From Candidatus Rokuibacteriota bacterium (GTDB lineage: Bacteria > Methylomirabilota > Methylomirabilia > Rokubacteriales > CSP1-6), in contig JAUSJX010000098.1 in assembly GCA_030647435.1 (NCBI GenBank), positions 1 through 64,000 on the forward strand: 64,000 nucleotides of DNA. The letters are read 5' to 3'. The notes below the pieces were generated by a model. The model searched no databases. It was given only the letters and a program-made list of their open reading frames with translations, and was not told the DNA's origin. A program made the translations under genes and the position numbers. Below are positions 37,215 through 48,731 of this stretch, in pieces; within the stretch, counting starts at the first letter, position 1; each line of letters begins with the position of its first letter.

Positions 37215-38576
37215 TCAGCGGAAGAATCGGTCGAAGACGTCGAGCCGCGAGAGATCGTTGTACACGGCGTAGACCATCAGCATCATCAGGAGCACAAAGC
37301 CGACCTGCTGGGCGATCTCGCGCTTGCGCAGCGAGATCGGCCGCCCGAGGACCGCCTCGCAGGCGAAGAACAGCAGGTGGCCGCCGTCGAGCATGGGCAC
37401 GGGCAAGAGGTTCAGCACGGCGAGGTTGACGCTGATCAGCGCGGTGAACAGCGTGAGGTAGTTGATCCCCTGCCGCGCCTGCTCGCCTGCCGCCGCGGCG
37501 ATCTGGATCGGGCCCCCGATATTCGACGGCGCCAGCTGCACGGTCACGAGCTTGTACATGCCCTTGACCGTCAGGTACGTCCACTCCCAGGTTTTCAGCG
37601 CGCCTTCCCAGAGGGCGGTTGCCGGGTTGGAGCGGACGAACACGACACCGGCGCCCGGAGCCATCGAGTGGCTGACGCCGATCCGCCCCTTGCCCTCGGG
37701 ACCGGTCGGCGCGGGCGTCACCGACAGCGTCAGCGTCTGCTCCCCGCGCTTGATCCCGAGCTCGGTCGGCTGCCCCGCGCGCCTGCTGATCGCGTCGGCG
37801 AAATCGTCCCACGAGCCGAGGGGCTTGCCCTCGAGCGAGACGACGAGGTCGCCGGCCTTGAGCCCGGCCTTCGCGGCCGGCCCGCCCGACACCACGTCCC
37901 CTATCTTCGCCTGGTCCGACACCGCCTGCCGGGCGCCGAGGTCCCAGTAGTCCTGCTCGTCGCCGAAGATGTCGCGCCCCGCCACCCGCTGCGGCGTCAC
38001 CGCGAGCGTACGCTCCCCGCCCGCGCCGGCGACCTTCAGCTCGAGCTTGCGGCCGCGCCCCTCCTGTACGAGCGACTGCACCTCGTCCCAGTACTGGACG
38101 GCGCGGCCGTCCACGGTCAGTATCTTGTCGCCCGCCATGATCCCGACCTGTGCCGCCGCGCTGCCCTCGGCCACGCGGCCGACGACGGCTGGCACCACGG
38201 GCTTGCCCCAGATCATGAAGGCGAGCGCCGTCAGCACCACGGCGAGGACGAAGTTCATCCCGGGGCCCGCGAACACGATCAGAAAGCGCACCCACACGGG
38301 CTTGAGGTTGAAGGCGCGCGCGGGGTCCATCGCCCCGGTCTTGCCGCCTTCGAGCGGGTTCTCGTCGTCGCCCATCATCTTGACGTAGCCGCCCATGGGG
38401 ATGGCCGAGAGACAGTACTCGGTCTCCTTGCCCTTGAACCGCCACAGCACGGGGCCGAAGCCGATGGAGAAGCGCTCCACGCCCACGCCGGACAGGCGGG
38501 CCACGATGAAATGGCCCCATTCGTGGATGAGGATCAGGATGCCCAGCACCGCGACGAAGGCCACGATGGTCGTCAC
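37215..38576 (-). CDS. rseP: Site-2 intramembrane zinc protease RseP
   Basis: 453 residues. RseP cleaves membrane-bound anti-sigma factors or signal-peptide remnants within the membrane. The zinc motif HEWGH is at 18-22 in the first membrane segment, with the PMLDGGHL motif near residue 390. Two PDZ domains lie between (about 125-205 and 205-290). GTG start at 38576, overlapping the dxr stop as GTGA. The gene's place after dxr is conserved in many phyla. No anti-sigma target gene is visible here. Confidence 0.95.
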   Translation of the reverse strand: MTTIVAFVAVLGILILIHEWGHFIVARLSGVGVERFSIGFGPVLWRFKGKETEYCLSAIPMGGYVKMMGDDENPLEGGKTGAMDPARAFNLKPVWVRFLIVFAGPGMNFVLAVVLTALAFMIWGKPVVPAVVGRVAEGSAAAQVGIMAGDKILTVDGRAVQYWDEVQSLVQEGRGRKLELKVAGAGGERTLAVTPQRVAGRDIFGDEQDYWDLGARQAVSDQAKIGDVVSGGPAAKAGLKAGDLVVSLEGKPLGSWDDFADAISRRAGQPTELGIKRGEQTLTLSVTPAPTGPEGKGRIGVSHSMAPGAGVVFVRSNPATALWEGALKTWEWTYLTVKGMYKLVTVQLAPSNIGGPIQIAAAAGEQARQGINYLTLFTALISVNLAVLNLLPVPMLDGGHLLFFACEAVLGRPISLRKREIAQQVGFVLLMMLMVYAVYNDLSRLDVFDRFFR

Positions 38577-39772
38577 CGGCCCACCCTCCCGGACACGCCC
38601 GCCGCGGCGGCGTTCGCCCCGCCGGGCAACCGGCCCTCGACGAAGCGGCGCGTCTCGGCGTCGACGCCCACGCATGTCTCGATGCTGTCGAGCGCGCGCG
38701 CGGGCACCCGCTCGAGCGCCAGGGCGATGAGCCCGGCGATCTGTGTGTAGCGGATCCTTCCTGCGAGGAAGGCGCCGACGGCGATCTCGTTCGCCGCGTT
38801 GAGGACCGCCGGAGCGCAGCCGGCCGCGGCCAGGGCCTGGCGGCAGAGCGACAGGCACGGGAAGCGCTCGACATCCGGCTCCTCGAACGTGAGCGAGCCG
38901 ACCTTCGTCAGGTCGAGCCGCTCCCCCGGCCACGGCAGACGATCGGGATAGTTGAGCGCGTACAGGATCGGGATGCCCATGTCGGCCACGCCCAGCTGGG
39001 CGATGACCGAGCCGTCCACGTATTCGACCATGGAGTGAATGATGGACTGCGGGTGCACCACCACCTGCACCTGCTCCGCAGGGAGGCCGAAGAGCCAGCG
39101 GGCTTCGATGACCTCGAGCCCCTTGTTCATGAGCGTGGCCGAATCCACCGTGATCTTGGCCCCCATCTTCCACGTAGGATGATTGAGCGCGTCCTCGACG
39201 GTGACCGAGGCCATGTCGGCCTTCGACATCCGGCGGAACGGTCCGCCCGAGGCCGTGAGGAGGACGCGATGGACCTGGCTCCGCTGCTGCCCCTCGAGGC
39301 ACTGGAAGATGGCGCTGTGCTCGGAGTCCACGGGCAGGAGCGGCGCCTTGTGCCGTCTCGCGGCCGCCGTCATCAGGCTGCCCGCCATGACGAGCGGCTC
39401 CTTGTTCGCGATGGCCACGGCTTTGCCGGTCTCGATGGCGGCCATGGTGGGCAAGAGCCCGGCGCCGCCCACGATTGCCGAGAGGACGACGTCGGCTGGG
39501 ACGTCGCGCGCCAGGACGACGAGCCCGCGCGCGCCGCCCAAGATCTCCGGGCGCGGATGCCCGAGAACCCGGGCCAGGACGTCCACCGCGCGCTCGTCGG
39601 CGAGCGCGACGACGCGCGGCCGGTGAGTCCGGCACAACTCCGCCACGAGGTCAGGGTTCGTGCCGCGCGCGGCCAGGCCCTCGACGCGGAACTGACCGGG
39701 GAAGTGCTCGATCAGCTCCAGCGCGCGCCGGCCCACCGAGCCCGTCGCCCCCAGCACCGTCAGCCGTTTCAT
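38573..39772 (-). CDS. dxr: 1-deoxy-D-xylulose 5-phosphate reductoisomerase
   Basis: 399 residues. Dxr makes MEP, the first committed step of the non-mevalonate isoprenoid pathway, with NADPH. GATGSVG is at 8-14 and KMGAKITVDSATLMNKGLEVIEA (near 200) holds the metal ligands. I chose the ATG at 39772 because it overlaps the cdsA stop as ATGA; an ATG nine bases earlier would add three residues. Its product pathway feeds UppS in the same operon. Confidence 0.96.
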   Translation of the reverse strand: MKRLTVLGATGSVGRRALELIEHFPGQFRVEGLAARGTNPDLVAELCRTHRPRVVALADERAVDVLARVLGHPRPEILGGARGLVVLARDVPADVVLSAIVGGAGLLPTMAAIETGKAVAIANKEPLVMAGSLMTAAARRHKAPLLPVDSEHSAIFQCLEGQQRSQVHRVLLTASGGPFRRMSKADMASVTVEDALNHPTWKMGAKITVDSATLMNKGLEVIEARWLFGLPAEQVQVVVHPQSIIHSMVEYVDGSVIAQLGVADMGIPILYALNYPDRLPWPGERLDLTKVGSLTFEEPDVERFPCLSLCRQALAAAGCAPAVLNAANEIAVGAFLAGRIRYTQIAGLIALALERVPARALDSIETCVGVDAETRRFVEGRLPGGANAAAAGVSGRVGR

Positions 39773-40638
39773 GCGCTCCATGCCCTTCCGTACGTCACAT
39801 AGTAGAACAGCACCGGCGCGTTGAAGAGGAAACCGTCGATCCGGTCGAGAATGCCGCCGTGCCCGGGGATGAGATGCCCGGTGTCCTTGGTGCCCACGCT
39901 CCGCTTCAGCGCGGACTCGACCAGGTCACCCACCTGTCCGAGCACGCCCAGCAGGAGGCCGACGGCGAGGGCGTCGCGCATCCGCAGGCCCGGGAAGAGC
40001 CACCCGCCGGCGGTCAGCGCCGCGAGCAGCGAGGCCGCGAGCTGTGCTGTGGCGCCCTCGACCGTCTTGCCCGGACTGATGCCGGGAGCCAGCTTGTGGC
40101 GGCCGAGCAGCGAGCCAACGGTATAGGCGGCCGTCTCCCCTATGCACGTCACCCAGACCAGCAGCAGGACCCAGAGGATGCCGTCGGGTAGCGCGCGAAG
40201 CGAGATCGCGTGGCCGAGGAGCCAGTTGACGTAACAGACGCCGAGGAGCGTGACCGCCACGCGCTGCCAGCGGGCGGGGCCGGCGGCGCCCCTGTCGAGG
40301 CTGGCGGCCAGGAGCCCCAAGACCACGATCGCGAAGGCCGCGCCCGCGCGGTCGGGACGCACGAAGGCGAGCGTGATGAGCCCTCCCCAGAGAAGCCCGG
40401 CCTCGCGGAGGACCGGCACACCCGCGCGGTGGAACATGCGCGTGAACTCCCAGTTCGCGAGCATGCCGACGCCGACGATCATCAGCGTGAAGAGCCAGGC
40501 AGGCCCGCCGATCAGGATCCAGACGAAGATCGGGACGAGAACGATGGTGCTGAGGACGCGCTTGCCCAGCTCGGTCATGCGCGACGGCGTGGGGGCGTCC
40601 ACAGGCGCCTGCAGCGGCACGCCCCGGGCTTCGGACAT
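39769..40638 (-). CDS. cdsA: Phosphatidate cytidylyltransferase
   Basis: 289 residues with about eight membrane segments. CdsA forms CDP-diacylglycerol from phosphatidate and CTP, at the branch point of phospholipid synthesis. The C-terminal signature SVGTKDTGHLIPGHGGILDR(I)D is complete. The ATG at 40638 shares one base with the uppS stop (TGATG). The first 20 residues before the membrane part are cytosolic. Confidence 0.95.
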   Translation of the reverse strand: MSEARGVPLQAPVDAPTPSRMTELGKRVLSTIVLVPIFVWILIGGPAWLFTLMIVGVGMLANWEFTRMFHRAGVPVLREAGLLWGGLITLAFVRPDRAGAAFAIVVLGLLAASLDRGAAGPARWQRVAVTLLGVCYVNWLLGHAISLRALPDGILWVLLLVWVTCIGETAAYTVGSLLGRHKLAPGISPGKTVEGATAQLAASLLAALTAGGWLFPGLRMRDALAVGLLLGVLGQVGDLVESALKRSVGTKDTGHLIPGHGGILDRIDGFLFNAPVLFYYVTYGRAWSA

Positions 40639-41420
40639 CACACGCGCCCGAAGCGCCGGTCCCGCTGCTGGAAGTCCGCCACCGCGAGGTAGAGGTCGCG
40701 CGGCCCGAAGTCGGGCCAGCGCGTGGGCGTCACCCACAGCTCGGTGTAGGCGACCTGCCAGAGCAGAAAGTTGGACAGGCGCATCTCGCCGCTCGTGCGG
40801 ATCAAGAGGTCGGGATCGGGGACGCCGTCGGTGTAGAGCGCGCGGCCGATCCGCACCTCGTCGATCTCCTCGGGCTCGACCCGCCCGTCCCGGACGTCGC
40901 GCGCGAGCTGCCGGCAGGCGTCCACGATCTCGTCGCGCGCGCCGTAGTTGAACGCCATCACAAGCGTCAACCCGCTGTTGGCCGCCGTCGCATCTACCAC
41001 GTGGCCGATGCGCCGCTGGACCGCGGGCGGCACGCCATTCGGGCGGCCGATGACGCGGAAGCGGACGTTGCGCGCCATGAGCTCCGGCAGCTCCCGGTCG
41101 ATCGACCGCTCGAGCAGGCTCATCAGCGTCGAGACCTCGTGGCTCGGCCGGTTCCAGTTCTCCGAGGAGAAGGCATAGAGCGTCAGGTACCCGATGCCGA
41201 CATCGCCCGCAGCCCGGACGGTGTTGCGAACCGCCTTGACACCCTCGCTGTGTCCGGCCACGCGGGGCAGGCCGCGCGAGGTCGCCCAGCGGCCGTTGCC
41301 GTCCATGATGATCGCGACGTGACGAGGCAGCGGGCGCGTGAGGATGCGGTCACGCAGCTCGCGCTCTCCGAGTGTCGTCAACTCCGCCGCCGCGGCATCG
41401 GTCCCAGCCTTGAGCGCCAT
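40638..41420 (-). CDS. uppS: Undecaprenyl diphosphate synthase
   Basis: 260 residues. UppS adds eight isopentenyl units to farnesyl diphosphate to make the lipid carrier for cell-wall synthesis. HVAIIMDGNGRWA includes catalytic Asp40, and RTSGEMRLSNFLLWQVAYTEL is the C-terminal signature. I chose the ATG at 41420 (MALKAG); 14 more upstream residues are possible but Arg-rich and atypical. First gene of the uppS-cdsA-dxr-rseP-ferredoxin-proS series. Confidence 0.96.
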   Translation of the reverse strand: MALKAGTDAAAAELTTLGERELRDRILTRPLPRHVAIIMDGNGRWATSRGLPRVAGHSEGVKAVRNTVRAAGDVGIGYLTLYAFSSENWNRPSHEVSTLMSLLERSIDRELPELMARNVRFRVIGRPNGVPPAVQRRIGHVVDATAANSGLTLVMAFNYGARDEIVDACRQLARDVRDGRVEPEEIDEVRIGRALYTDGVPDPDLLIRTSGEMRLSNFLLWQVAYTELWVTPTRWPDFGPRDLYLAVADFQQRDRRFGRV

Positions 41421-41451
41421 ATCGCGCCATTTTACGTGACGGCGGGGGCAA

Positions 41452-41482
41452 ATTCTACGCAAATCGCCGCGATACAGGGCAA
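41452..41482 (-). promoter_or_regulatory. Weak putative promoter for uppS
   Basis: TAGAAT (41452-41457), a five-of-six -10 match, lies 19 bases downstream of TTGCCC (41477-41482) on the minus strand. The spacing is longer than ideal. Transcription would start about 25 bases before the uppS ATG. The 139-base gap 41421-41559 otherwise shows nothing I can name. Confidence 0.3.
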
Positions 41483-41559
41483 AAGCGGGGAGAACGTCAG
41501 GGCAATTGAGGCGCCGGAGGGAGTACGAGGGTCACTGGTCGCCCCCGTCGCCGAATAAT

Positions 41560-42114
41560 CTACATCGCCAGGATTTCCTGCTCCTTCTTCTTCGCCAGCT
41601 CATCCACCTTGGCGGTGAACTTGTCCGTCGCCTTCTGGATGGAATCGTGTCCGCGGCGCTCCTCATCCTGTGAGACGTGCTTGTCCTTGGCCATGGCCTT
41701 GAGCCTCTCGTTGGCCTCGCGGCGGACGTTGCGGATCGCCACGCGGGCATCCTCCGCGTACTTGCCCACCGTCTTCGCCAGCTGCTTGCGGCGCTCCTCG
41801 GTGAGCGTCGGCATGGTCAGGCGCAGGACCTTGCCGTCGGACGACGGCGTGATGCCGAGGTCCGACTTATGGATGGCCTTCTCGATATTCCCTATCTGGG
41901 AAGCGTCCCACGGCTGGATGACGAGCGTTTTGGGATCCGGCACCGACAGCGAGGCCAGCTGGTTGAGCGGCGTCACGTTGCCGTAGGCCTCGACCCGGAG
42001 GTTGTCGAGCAGCGCCGTGTTGGCGCGGCCCGTGCGCACCCCGGAGAACTCGCGCGCGAGAAGATCGACGGCCGCCTGCATCCGCGTTTCGAGATCCTTG
42101 ACGACGTTTTGCAT
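41560..42114 (-). CDS. frr: Ribosome recycling factor
   Basis: 184 residues, standard length. With EF-G it splits post-termination ribosomes. FSGVRTGRANTALLDNLRVEAYG, PLNQLASLSVPDPKTLVIQPWD and RVAIRNVRREANERLKAM are family motifs. It lies four bases after pyrH and ends the rpsB-tsf-pyrH-frr series. Confidence 0.97.
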   Translation of the reverse strand: MQNVVKDLETRMQAAVDLLAREFSGVRTGRANTALLDNLRVEAYGNVTPLNQLASLSVPDPKTLVIQPWDASQIGNIEKAIHKSDLGITPSSDGKVLRLTMPTLTEERRKQLAKTVGKYAEDARVAIRNVRREANERLKAMAKDKHVSQDEERRGHDSIQKATDKFTAKVDELAKKKEQEILAM

Positions 42115-42118
42115 GGCG

Positions 42119-44279
<2,161 letters not shown>

Positions 44280-44398
44280 CTCATTCTCCTCTTCGGTTGG
44301 CCTCCGATCGGGAGCGGCAAGGTCCGTGCCTTGCACTCCCCTGCGGCGCATGCCGCAGGGACCGAAGCTCGCGATCGTGCGATTTAGACTGCCTGTTG
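44280..44398 (-). promoter_or_regulatory. Structured rpsB leader, candidate autoregulatory RNA
   Basis: Between argJ and rpsB the minus strand folds into two adjacent hairpins. The first has a perfect 9-base stem CCCTGCGGC/GCCGCAGGG with a 4-base loop (44339-44360). The second has a 6-base stem GCAAGG/CCTTGC with a 6-base loop (44317-44334). GGTCC at the 5' side of the first could instead pair with GGACC inside the second, giving mutually exclusive folds. Ribosomal protein S2 represses its own mRNA in several bacteria, so this is a reasonable S2 target. No T run follows, which argues against a terminator. Confidence 0.5.
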
Positions 44399-45613
44399 CT
44401 AGGTCGTGTACTTGCCGTTGATCCGGACGTACTCCTCGCTGAGATCCGATGTCCACACCCGGTCCTGGCCGCGGCCGAGACCCAGGTCTATGCTGATCGA
44501 ATACTCGGGCTCCGCCATGAGCGCGCGGATCTTGTCGAGCCGCGCGCCCGCCTTGAGCATGCCCTTCTCCACCAGCGCTTCGTCGCCTACGCTGATCGCA
44601 ACCTTGTCCTGCGCCACGCGGGCCGGCGACTTGCCCAGCGCCATCATGATCCTGCCCCAGTTGGGGTCGGCGCCGTTGACCGCGGTCTTGACGAGCGGCG
44701 AGTTCGCGACCGATCGCGCGGCCAGCAGCGCCTCGCGCCGCGTCCGCGCCCCGCTCACGCTCACCTCGACCACCTTGGTCGCGCCCTCGCCATCGGCCAC
44801 AAGCATGCGCGCGAGCTTCGCCACGACAGCCTCGAGCCCGCGCGCGAACTCCCGCAGGCCCCGGCTGCCGCGCTCGAGCGGCGCGTTCTCCGCGAGCCCG
44901 TTCGCCAGCACCGCGACCGTGTCGCTCGTGGACTGGTCCCCGTCCACCGTGATCCGGTTGAGCGACCCGTCGACCGCCCGCTTGAGCACCCTCGGCAGCG
45001 CGTCCGAGGCGACCATCGCGTCCGTCGCCAGGAAGCAGAACATCGTCGCGAGGTGCGGCTCGAGCATGCCCACGCCCTTGGCGATGCCCCCGATCGTGAT
45101 CGGGCGCCCGCCGATCTCGATCCGGAGGGCCGCTTCCTTGATCCGCGTGTCGGTCGTCATGATCGCCTCGGCGGCGCTCCGGCCGCCCTGGGGCGAGAGA
45201 CCCTTGACGAGCTTCGGCAGCGCCGCGCGGATCTTGTCCATCGGCAGCGGCTGGCCGATCACCCCCGTCGCGGCGATCAGCACCTGGCCGGGCTTGATAC
45301 GCAGGAGCTCGCCGACCGTCTTGGTCATCTCGCGAGCGTCCTTGATCCCCTGCTCACCCGTGCAGACGTTCGAGCAGCCGCTCGAGGCGAGAATGGCCTG
45401 GGCCCGGCCGTCGCGGATGTGCTCCTGCGAAACGACCACCGGCGCGCCCTTGACCTGGTTGGTGGTGAAGACCGCGGCGGCCCGCGCGGGCGCCGAGGAG
45501 TAGATCAGGGCGAGGTCCTTCTTGCCGCTGGGCTTGATGCCGGCCGCCATGCCCGAGGCCAGGATGCCCGGGACGGCCGTGATGCCTCCGTCGAGCCACT
45601 GCATGTCCGCCAT
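44399..45613 (-). CDS. argJ: Bifunctional glutamate N-acetyltransferase/ornithine acetyltransferase
   Basis: 404 residues. ArgJ moves acetyl groups from N-acetylornithine to glutamate and, in bifunctional forms, uses acetyl-CoA. It cleaves itself before Thr190 in [14 protein letters not shown] (the usual form is PNMATML), producing alpha and beta chains. [14 protein letters not shown] and the C-terminal [12 protein letters not shown] are conserved. Cys80 and Cys84 lie in [10 protein letters not shown], typical of ArgJ. It follows argC by seven bases. Confidence 0.95.
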   Translation of the reverse strand: MADMQWLDGGITAVPGILASGMAAGIKPSGKKDLALIYSSAPARAAAVFTTNQVKGAPVVVSQEHIRDGRAQAILASSGCSNVCTGEQGIKDAREMTKTVGELLRIKPGQVLIAATGVIGQPLPMDKIRAALPKLVKGLSPQGGRSAAEAIMTTDTRIKEAALRIEIGGRPITIGGIAKGVGMLEPHLATMFCFLATDAMVASDALPRVLKRAVDGSLNRITVDGDQSTSDTVAVLANGLAENAPLERGSRGLREFARGLEAVVAKLARMLVADGEGATKVVEVSVSGARTRREALLAARSVANSPLVKTAVNGADPNWGRIMMALGKSPARVAQDKVAISVGDEALVEKGMLKAGARLDKIRALMAEPEYSISIDLGLGRGQDRVWTSDLSEEYVRINGKYTT

Positions 45614-45620
45614 GCGGACC

Positions 45621-46670
45621 CTACGGGTACACCGGTGGCGCTTCGAGACCCGTCCGCTCGTCCCACCCCATCATGATGTTGAGGTTCTGGATGCCGTTGG
45701 CCGAGCCGCCCTTGCCCAGGTTGTCCAGGGTCGAGACGCAGACGGCGCGCCCCGTGCGCGGATCGGAGACGACGGCGATGTCGCAGAAGTTGGAACCGGT
45801 CACGGAGCGGGTCGTCGGCCGCTCACCCTCGGGCAGCACCCGCACGAAGGGCTCGCCCGCGTAGAACTCGCGGTAGAGGGCGAGGAGGTCGGCCGTGCCC
45901 GCGCTCTTCGCGAGCGGCACCGAGGCCGTGATCAGGATGCCGCGGTTGAGCGGCACAAGATGTGGAGTAAAGCCGACCACGACGGGCTTGCCCGCAAGGG
46001 CCGAAAGCTCCTGTTCCATCTCGGGCGTGTGGCGGTGAGTCCCGATGGCGTACGCCTGCACGTTCTCGTTGGCCTCGGCGTACAGGTACATGGGGTCGAT
46101 CGTCCGCCCCTGCGCCCCTGCCCCCGTCACGCCCGACTTGCCGTCTATCACGATGCCCTCGACCCGCCCGAGCCCGCTCTTGAGCAGCGGCGCCGTCGCC
46201 AGGATCGCGCCCATGGCGTAGCAGCCGGGGTTGGCCACGAGCGAGGCGCCCGAGATGGCCTTCCTGTACAGCTCCGGCATGCCGTACACGGCTTCCCCGA
46301 GCCCTGCGGCGTCGATGTGGCCCGCCTTGTACCAGGTCGCGTAGAGCGCGCCGTCGCGCAGCCGGTAGTCGGCCGAGAGATCGATGACCTTGCGGCCGTG
46401 CTTCCGGAGGACGGGCACCGCACGCTGGGACTCCATGTGCGGCAGCGCGAGGAAGACGAGGTCGGCCTCGTCGCTGATGCGCGCGGGGTCGAGCTCGCTG
46501 AACACCAGCGCCGAGAGGCCGCGCAGGTGCGGGAAGACCTTGTCGAGCCGCTCGCCGGCCAGCCGCTCGGATGTCACCGCGACCAGCTGGAGCTTGGGGT
46601 GGACGCAGAGCAGGCGGAGGGCTTCCGCCCCCATGTAGCCGCTCGCCCCGGCAACCGCCACGCGCAGCAC
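45621..46670 (-). CDS. argC: N-acetyl-gamma-glutamyl-phosphate reductase
   Basis: 349 residues. ArgC reduces acetylglutamyl phosphate to the semialdehyde with NADPH. The Rossmann start VAVAGASGYMGAE is at 4-16 and the catalytic Cys150 is in ANPGCYAMGA. HRHTPEMEQEL near 215 supplies the active-site His. GTG start at 46670, five bases after rpsI. Acetylglutamate kinase (argB) is not in the window. Confidence 0.96.
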   Translation of the reverse strand: MLRVAVAGASGYMGAEALRLLCVHPKLQLVAVTSERLAGERLDKVFPHLRGLSALVFSELDPARISDEADLVFLALPHMESQRAVPVLRKHGRKVIDLSADYRLRDGALYATWYKAGHIDAAGLGEAVYGMPELYRKAISGASLVANPGCYAMGAILATAPLLKSGLGRVEGIVIDGKSGVTGAGAQGRTIDPMYLYAEANENVQAYAIGTHRHTPEMEQELSALAGKPVVVGFTPHLVPLNRGILITASVPLAKSAGTADLLALYREFYAGEPFVRVLPEGERPTTRSVTGSNFCDIAVVSDPRTGRAVCVSTLDNLGKGGSANGIQNLNIMMGWDERTGLEAPPVYP

Positions 46671-46675
46671 GGCGC

Positions 46676-47071
46676 CTACCGCTTGGAGTACTGGAACTTC
46701 GACCGCGCGCCCGGCTGGCCGTACTTCTTGCGCTCCTTCATCCGCGGGTCGCGCGTGAGAAGGCCCGCCCGTTTGAGCGTCGGCCGCAGGTTGACGTCGA
46801 ACTCGAGCAGCGCCCGGGCGATGCCGTGGCGCACCGCGCCTGCCTGGCCCGACGGCCCCCCGCCGCCCACGTTGATGGTGGCGTCGAAGGTCCCGAAGGT
46901 GTTCGTCACCTGGAGCGGCTGCGCGATGATCATGCGCAGCGTCTCCCGCGGGAAGTAGTCCTCGAATGGGCGGCGATTGACCAGGATCCGGCCGCCACCC
47001 GGCCGGAGCCATACGCGCGCCACCGACGTCTTCCGCCTTCCCGTACCGTAGAACTGCGTCGCTGCGGCCAT
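46676..47071 (-). CDS. rpsI: 30S ribosomal protein S9
   Basis: 131 residues. [18 protein letters not shown] and the C-terminal [24 protein letters not shown] are S9 signatures; the C-terminal arm reaches the P-site tRNA. It follows rplM by 23 bases, the near-universal L13-S9 pair. Confidence 0.97.
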   Translation of the reverse strand: MAAATQFYGTGRRKTSVARVWLRPGGGRILVNRRPFEDYFPRETLRMIIAQPLQVTNTFGTFDATINVGGGGPSGQAGAVRHGIARALLEFDVNLRPTLKRAGLLTRDPRMKERKKYGQPGARSKFQYSKR

Positions 47072-47094
47072 TCGCTCTCCTCTTGGACCCTGCG

Positions 47095-47541
47095 TCAGTT
47101 CTTGGTCCGGCCGCCGGTCGGCAGGGCTTCCGGCTTCTGCGCGGCGTGCGGGTGATCGGATCCCTTGTAGACCTTGAGCTTGCGTGCCATGGCCCGGCCG
47201 AGGCGCCCCTTGGGGAGCATGCCCTGGATGGCCCACTCGACCACGCGCTCGGGATGGCTCTTGAGCATGCGCTCCGCGCTCACCTCGCGCAGACCGCCGA
47301 TATAGCCGGAGTGCCACCGGTACATCTTGTCGGTGAGCTTGCGTCCCGTCAGATGGATCTTCTCGGCGTTGATCACCACCACGTGGTCGCCCACGTCGAG
47401 GTTTGGAGCGAACGTGGGCTTGTGCTTGCCGCGCAGCACGTGCGCCACCCGGCTGGCCAGCCTTCCCAGTACCTTGCCGCTGGCGTCCACCACGAACCAC
47501 TTCCGCTCGATCTCGTCTTCCTTCGGCATTACCGTCGCCAT
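47095..47541 (-). CDS. rplM: 50S ribosomal protein L13
   Basis: 148 residues. [30 protein letters not shown] and [19 protein letters not shown] are L13 motifs. AGGAGAAGG lies 10-18 bases before the ATG at 47541. An internal ATG four codons later is possible. It is the first gene of rplM-rpsI-argC-argJ. Confidence 0.97.
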   Translation of the reverse strand: MATVMPKEDEIERKWFVVDASGKVLGRLASRVAHVLRGKHKPTFAPNLDVGDHVVVINAEKIHLTGRKLTDKMYRWHSGYIGGLREVSAERMLKSHPERVVEWAIQGMLPKGRLGRAMARKLKVYKGSDHPHAAQKPEALPTGGRTKN

Positions 47542-47612
47542 GATCTCAGTCCTTCTCCTGCTTTAGAAGTCAGCTACTTGGCGTTCGCTCTTCCGGAAAT
47601 TGTCAACGGGTA

Positions 47613-47641
47613 ATGCTATAGGAAATCGGCAGCTGAGTCAA
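47613..47641 (-). promoter_or_regulatory. Putative promoter for rplM-rpsI-argC-argJ
   Basis: TTGACT (47636-47641), a 17-base spacer and TAGCAT (47613-47618) on the minus strand. The -35 matches five of six and overlaps the nth stop codon. The -10 keeps T1, A2, A5 and T6. The predicted leader is about 65 bases and contains a TTCCGGAA palindrome at 47591-47598. Confidence 0.5.
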
Positions 47642-48300
47642 CCACGCTCTGCCCGCGTCTTGCCGGACCAGGGGCACATGGCCAGAACCGGGCAGCGGGG
47701 GCAGTCGGGCTTGCGCGCGCCACAGGTACGCCGCCCGTGGATGATCAGAAGATGGGTCGCCCGGGTCCACTTCGGCTTCGGGATGAGCGCGCAAAGATCG
47801 TCGTGGATCTTCAGAGGCTCGTCGGCCCGCGTGAGCGCGAGCCGCTGTGATACGCGGGTGACGTGGGTGTCCACGGCCAGGGCCGGAATGCCGAAGGCGT
47901 TTCCGAGGACGACGTTGGCCGTCTTCCGGCCTACACCCGGCAGCGCCGTCAGCTCGTCGACGGTTCGCGGCACGTCACCGCCGTGGCGCTCGCAGAGGGC
48001 CCGGCCCATCCCGACGAGCGAGCGCGCCTTGGCCTTGAAGAAGCCCGTCGAGTGGATCTCCCGCTCGAGCGTGGGCGGGTGGGCCCGGGCGAAGTCCTCC
48101 GCCTTGCGATAGCGGTCGAAGAGCGCCGCCGTCACGGCATTGACCCGCTCGTCGGTGCACTGCGCCGAGAGAATGGTCGCCGCCAGGAGCTCGAGCGGAG
48201 TCCTGAATCGCAGCTCGATCCCGGCGTCGGGATAGGCTTTCCCGAGCCGCGCCAGGATCTTGGCGGCCCTTGCCCTTTTCGCCTGCGCCGGCTCGGGCAC
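47638..48300 (-). CDS. nth: Endonuclease III
   Basis: 220 residues. Nth excises oxidised pyrimidines and cuts abasic sites. The helix-hairpin-helix LPGVGRKTANVVLGNAFG contains catalytic Lys126, Asp144 lies in AVDTHV, and the [4Fe-4S] ligands are Cys193, Cys200, Cys203 and Cys209. All are offset by six from the E. coli enzyme. I chose the GTG at 48300, 11 bases after the HIT gene stop; no strong ribosome-binding site is visible. Confidence 0.95.
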   Translation of the reverse strand: MPEPAQAKRARAAKILARLGKAYPDAGIELRFRTPLELLAATILSAQCTDERVNAVTAALFDRYRKAEDFARAHPPTLEREIHSTGFFKAKARSLVGMGRALCERHGGDVPRTVDELTALPGVGRKTANVVLGNAFGIPALAVDTHVTRVSQRLALTRADEPLKIHDDLCALIPKPKWTRATHLLIIHGRRTCGARKPDCPRCPVLAMCPWSGKTRAERG

Positions 48301-48311
48301 GGTGGCGCGCT

Positions 48312-48731
48312 CTACGCGAGCGCCACGCGGATCAGCGCGACGCGCCGCGCGGCCTCGCCGGCCGGAAGCGGCTTGGAGTCGTGAGACACGCGCCACACCG
48401 GCCAGCGGGGCTCGGGGTCGTCCGGAAGGCGCGGCACCAGGTGCCAGTGGATGTGCGGCACCTGGTTGCCGAGCAGCTCGTAGTTCATCTTCACGGGCCG
48501 ATAGACCTGCGCCAGCGCCTGCGCCACGCGGTTCACGTCCTCGATGAGCGCCGCCCGCTCGCCGGCCTCGAGGTCGTACAGCTCGACGGCGTGGCGCTTG
48601 AGCACGACGAAGACCCAGCCGGGGAAGAACTGGTCTTCGTTGAGATAGGCGCGGCTCGTTCCGAGGTCGGCGATGAAGAGCGGGCCTTCGGCGGCGACAC
48701 GCGCGCACATGACGCACTCGGCAGCCGTCAT
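48312..48731 (-). CDS. HIT family nucleotide hydrolase
   Basis: 139 residues. The histidine triad HIHWHLV is at 93-99. An N-terminal CVMC pair (Cys6, Cys9) suggests a structural zinc site. HIT proteins hydrolyse or transfer nucleoside monophosphates from dinucleotides or nucleoside phosphoramidates; the substrate here is unknown. The ATG overlaps the stop of the aminotransferase gene by four bases. Confidence 0.92.
   Translation of the reverse strand: MTAAECVMCARVAAEGPLFIADLGTSRAYLNEDQFFPGWVFVVLKRHAVELYDLEAGERAALIEDVNRVAQALAQVYRPVKMNYELLGNQVPHIHWHLVPRLPDDPEPRWPVWRVSHDSKPLPAGEAARRVALIRVALA

Noticed and set aside
47601-47606. A perfect TTGACA on the minus strand before rplM
   Set aside because: No acceptable -10 sequence lies 16-19 bases downstream; the TTGACT/TAGCAT pair just upstream is better.
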